Of a stretch of DNA of 8,483 bases, positions 6,405 to 8,483 are shown one piece after another. Both the position numbers and the translations under genes were made by a program. The stretch spans positions 1 to 8,483 of the forward strand of contig JAWXUT010000075.1 of NCBI GenBank assembly GCA_044426075.1, written 5' to 3'. The stretch comes from JAWXUT01 sp044426075 (lineage in GTDB: Bacteria > Bacillota > Clostridia > Christensenellales > DTU072). The stretch's first letter is position 1; the number at the start of each line of letters is the position of its first letter. A model generated the notes under the pieces. That model saw only the letters and a list, made by a program, of their open reading frames with translations, ran no database searches and was not told the origin of the DNA.

Positions 6405-6881
6405 ATGAAAATAGCAATCGGATCAGATAAAAGTGGATTTATACTAAAAGAAGCAATCAAGGCATATTTAACAGAAGCGGGCATCGCATTTGATGATTTA
6501 GGCACACAAGATGTAGCCGAGCCACACCCATATTTTCAAGTGGCAAGTGAAGTTGCACCACTAGTTTCAGACGGCACATACAAGCAAGCAATTTTAATTT
6601 GCGGAACTGGTATGGGTATGAACATTGTGGCAAACAAGTTTAAAAATGTATATGCGGGCGTAGTTGAAAGCGTATATGGCGCAAAGATGATGAGAGCAAT
6701 TAACAATGCAAACGTATTGTGTATGGGCGGTTGGTTAATCGGACCAGAAATGGGCGTTGAAATGGCAAAAGCATTTTTATCAACAGACTTTTTGCAAGAC
6801 CTAGAAGATTGGAGACAAACATTCTTAACCAATGCAGAAAAGCAAGTTATAGCAATAGAGGCAAAGCAATATGATAAATAA
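6405..6881 (+). CDS. RpiB/LacA/LacB-family sugar-phosphate isomerase, divergent
   Basis: The 158 residues match RpiB in length and fold signatures: IAIGSDKSGFILKEAI (3-18), ICGTGMGMNIVANK (65-78) with Cys66, the base in E. coli RpiB, and NANVLCMGG (101-109). RpiB interconverts ribose 5-phosphate and ribulose 5-phosphate; LacA/LacB isomerise galactose 6-phosphate, and EryI of the erythritol pathway acts on a tetrulose phosphate. Several RpiB hallmarks differ: the His after Asp8 is Lys9 (as I recall in LacA), the ring-opening His of the usual RxHND segment is Ile99, its Asp is Asn101, and the Arg-rich phosphate-binding C-terminus is not recognisable. An aldose-ketose phosphate isomerase of altered specificity is therefore likelier than housekeeping RpiB. 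AGGAG at 6395-6399, spanning the upstream stop, sets the start. The end overlaps the dehydrogenase gene by 11 bp. Confidence 0.82.
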   Translation: MKIAIGSDKSGFILKEAIKAYLTEAGIAFDDLGTQDVAEPHPYFQVASEVAPLVSDGTYKQAILICGTGMGMNIVANKFKNVYAGVVESVYGAKMMRAINNANVLCMGGWLIGPEMGVEMAKAFLSTDFLQDLEDWRQTFLTNAEKQVIAIEAKQYDK

Positions 6882-7986
6882 TTTTTCATTTTCAGCACCA
6901 GTAGCAATTGAATATGGTGTTGGCGTAACCGCAAAACTCGCAGATATTGCAAGTAGCAGAGGTTACACAAAAGGCGTGCTAGTTTCCGATAAGTTGTTTG
7001 CAACCAACGGCACTGCAGAAAAAATTATGGCATCTTGCCCCGCATTAGTTGCAATGTACAGCGACATAACCCCAAATCCAATGTTGCAAGAAGTTCGTAA
7101 CGCATCAAAGCTTATGAAAGAAGTGGGTGCGGATTTTGTTGTAGCACTTGGCGGCGGAAGCGCAATGGACTTAGCAAAGTTTGCGTCCGCTATGGTTAAC
7201 GCAGAGTACGATGTTACAGAATATTTTTACAAAAGGCAAGATGTGCCAGCCGGCAATTTGCCACTAATAGCAATCCCAACAACAGCGGGCACGGGTTCAG
7301 AAATGACAGCCGTTAGCGTATGTAATGATGAGGCAACTGGCATAAAGAGTCCACTTAACCACAAGAACTTTTATGCTTCTGTTGCAGTTATTGATCCAAT
7401 GCTAACACTATCAGTTCCACCATTTGTAACCGCTACAACTGGGCTTGATGCACTTAGCCACGCGCTTGAAGCGTTTTGGTGTGCTAGTTGCAATCCAATA
7501 AGTGACGGTTTGGCAGAATATGCAATCCGCCTTGTTTTTGAAAATTTAGAAACAGCCTTTAATGACGGCAGCAATGTAGATGCGCGCGGAAGTATGATGT
7601 TAGCATCATTAATAGCAGGTATTTCATTTGCACCAACAAGAACAGCGGGCGTGCACGGTTGCAGTTATCCTTTGTCAATTGACTATCATTTATGTCACGG
7701 CGAAGCTTGCGCATTCACGCTTGATTCATTTATTAAAGTTAACGCAACAGCGGGCGACAAGTTGAACAAACTTGCTAAACGCGTAGGCTTTAGTGACGCA
7801 GTTGCTATGGCAGATGAAGTTGCTAGACTTAAAAAAGTGTTTAAACTTAAAACCACTCTTAGCGATGTGGGAATAACAGATGTAGATGACCTTGCTAAAA
7901 AATGTAGCGAACATCCACTTCTATCAAACAATGTGCCAAAGATGTCTGCTAGTGATTTAGCGGATATGTTTAACACACTCAAGTAA
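6871..7986 (+). CDS. Iron-containing (group III) alcohol dehydrogenase
   Basis: This 371-residue cytoplasmic NAD(P)-dependent oxidoreductase interconverts alcohols and aldehydes or ketones, using a divalent metal. It shows the nucleotide-binding GGGSAMD (94-100), the PTTAGTGSE segment near 145, and the four metal ligands of the family: Asp193 and His197 in TTGLDALSHALE, and His262 and His276 in GVHG and HGEACA, spaced by 14 as in FucO. The second histidine usual in the VHxxxH segment is Tyr266 here, which may affect specificity. The start codon lies within the end of the isomerase gene, with GAGG about 10 nt upstream, so translation is coupled. In this operon it probably oxidises a polyol or reduces a sugar-derived aldehyde; propanediol, lactaldehyde or polyol activity cannot be told apart from sequence. 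Codon choice matches its upstream neighbours. Confidence 0.93.
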   Translation: MINNFSFSAPVAIEYGVGVTAKLADIASSRGYTKGVLVSDKLFATNGTAEKIMASCPALVAMYSDITPNPMLQEVRNASKLMKEVGADFVVALGGGSAMDLAKFASAMVNAEYDVTEYFYKRQDVPAGNLPLIAIPTTAGTGSEMTAVSVCNDEATGIKSPLNHKNFYASVAVIDPMLTLSVPPFVTATTGLDALSHALEAFWCASCNPISDGLAEYAIRLVFENLETAFNDGSNVDARGSMMLASLIAGISFAPTRTAGVHGCSYPLSIDYHLCHGEACAFTLDSFIKVNATAGDKLNKLAKRVGFSDAVAMADEVARLKKVFKLKTTLSDVGITDVDDLAKKCSEHPLLSNNVPKMSASDLADMFNTLK

Positions 7987-8008
7987 GTTTTTAGCTAACT
8001 ACATATTT

Positions 8009-8040
8009 AGGTTGCCACAGTCTGAATGACGTGGTAACCT
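8009..8040 (+). terminator. Strong intergenic hairpin, probable partial terminator or mRNA-stability element
   Basis: AGGTTGCCAC (8009-8018) pairs with GTGGTAACCT (8031-8040) over 10 bp with one G-U pair. After a bulged A the stem continues with GTC/GAC around a TGAAT loop. It lies 22 nt after the dehydrogenase stop. The sequence after it (TAATTGTCGC) is a poor U-tract, so full termination is unlikely. A partial terminator or a 3'-end protector that sets the ratio of enzymes to transporter fits better. Confidence 0.5.
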
Positions 8041-8060
8041 TAATTGTCGCTAATTTTAGC

Positions 8061-8081
8061 TTAAATTTACATTAAATTTAC
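8061..8081. repeat. Two TTAAATTTAC repeats, 11 bp apart
   Basis: TTAAATTTAC occurs at 8061-8070 and 8072-8081. Each copy contains the palindrome TAAATTTA, so two identical palindromes lie on the same face of the helix about 100 bp before the symporter gene. This could be an operator or an UP-like element; no regulator family is recognised. AT-richness makes chance possible. Confidence 0.4.
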
Positions 8082-8177
8082 GAATTTTATGGAACTTATC
8101 TTATTTTTTCTTGCTCACTTTGTCGCGGTTCCCAAACAAAATACATTAAAAAACAAAAGGCAAGGAGAATTATTTTA

Positions 8178-8483
8178 ATGGCAAAAAACAAAGATGTCAC
8201 TGCAAAAAGTGACTACAATGTAAGCTTGAAAGAAAAGATGATATTTGCATCAGCAGATATTTTCGGTGGAGGCTCTGGTGCACTAATTGGAGCGGTTTAT
8301 TTCTGCTATCTAGTTTCAATGGGCGTAGGTGTTGTAGCAGCTGGTGCAATTATAATGGTTGCAAGAATATGGGATGCTATCACCGACCCACTTATGGGCG
8401 TTATTTCAGATAACACCAGAACAAAATGGGGCAGACGCAGCCCTTACATATTCGGCGGTGGGCTATTTGTTATTGCCGCCTTT
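8178..8483 (+). CDS. GPH-family sugar:cation symporter (MelB-type MFS), N-terminal part, cut by window end
   Basis: Exactly 102 codons are visible from an ATG preceded by AAGGAG (8162-8167). The N-terminus is hydrophilic (about 20 residues), followed by two hydrophobic segments at about 34-60 and 91 onward. The loop between them carries WDAITDP (65-71), SDNTRTKWGRRSPY (77-90) and the basic cluster typical of the glycoside-pentoside-hexuronide:cation symporters. Asp66 and Asp70 correspond to the cation/substrate-binding aspartates of MelB. The family imports glycosides, pentosides, sugars or polyols with Na+ or H+ without phosphorylating them, so a kinase is expected elsewhere. It follows the dehydrogenase after a 191-bp gap and is probably part of the same catabolic unit, with its own promoter or modulated read-through. 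The complete protein would be about 450 residues; the substrate cannot be inferred from this part. Confidence 0.9.
   Translation, partial: MAKNKDVTAKSDYNVSLKEKMIFASADIFGGGSGALIGAVYFCYLVSMGVGVVAAGAIIMVARIWDAITDPLMGVISDNTRTKWGRRSPYIFGGGLFVIAAF

Noticed and set aside
6536..7003. Minus-strand open frame of 155 residues opposite the isomerase and dehydrogenase start
   Set aside because: Both plus-strand genes are well supported and the antisense product has no recognisable motif.
1..8483. Absence of TGA among the six visible stop codons as a sign of recoding
   Set aside because: All tryptophans checked use TGG and no in-frame TGA was found inside a gene; six stops in an AT-rich genome are too few to infer a changed code.
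1..8483. Mobile elements, CRISPR arrays, tRNA or rRNA genes
   Set aside because: No transposase or integrase motifs, no regularly spaced repeats, and no cloverleaf or conserved rRNA segments were seen on either strand.

Overview
The window looks like chromosomal DNA from an AT-rich, low-GC Gram-positive bacterium, most plausibly an uncultivated anaerobic member of the Bacillota (Clostridia-like). The evidence is a lipoprotein signal on a zinc-peptidase-like protein, a clostridial-style MurC, a transketolase split into two subunits, an iron-dependent alcohol dehydrogenase, a GPH-type cation symporter, AGGAG-type ribosome binding sites and sigma-70/sigma-A-like promoters. The taxonomic placement is inference; no rRNA or tRNA gene is present.

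Left region (1-4507): three genes in alternating orientation. On the minus strand, cut by the window start, is a lipoprotein that resembles an M1-family metallopeptidase; it runs off the window exactly at the first His and the first base of the Glu codon of a probable HExxH motif. A gene-free stretch of about 450 bp follows. It holds phased A-tracts, a good promoter and, in the 5' leader of the next gene, a long hairpin with a U-rich 3' flank. Next, on the plus strand, is a 580-residue fusion of a monotopic phosphoglycosyl transferase (initiating sugar transferase) and a GT4 glycosyltransferase, so one polypeptide could carry out the first two steps of a cell-surface glycan. It converges on murC (minus strand, peptidoglycan precursor synthesis). 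The two genes overlap by 12 bp, and the likely murC terminator lies inside the 3' coding region of the fusion gene.

Right region (4508-8483): murC and a sugar-catabolic operon diverge from a 136-bp gap with a strong promoter facing right. The operon is tightly packed: transketolase N half, transketolase C half (1-nt gap), an RpiB/LacA/LacB-family isomerase (8-nt gap), and an iron-containing alcohol dehydrogenase (11-bp overlap). After a 191-bp gap with a strong hairpin and an 11-bp tandem repeat comes a GPH-family sugar:cation symporter, cut by the window end. Together these suggest uptake of an unphosphorylated sugar or polyol, oxidation or reduction by the dehydrogenase, isomerisation of a sugar phosphate, and carbon rearrangement by transketolase. 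The kinase that would be needed is not visible. The isomerase has lost residues typical of ribose-5-phosphate isomerase B, so its substrate may not be ribose 5-phosphate.

The operon genes prefer A-ending codons (GCA, ACA, CCA, GTA), while the left-hand genes use GCG, GGG and TTG freely. This suggests high expression of the operon or a different history. No mobile element, CRISPR array or RNA gene was found.
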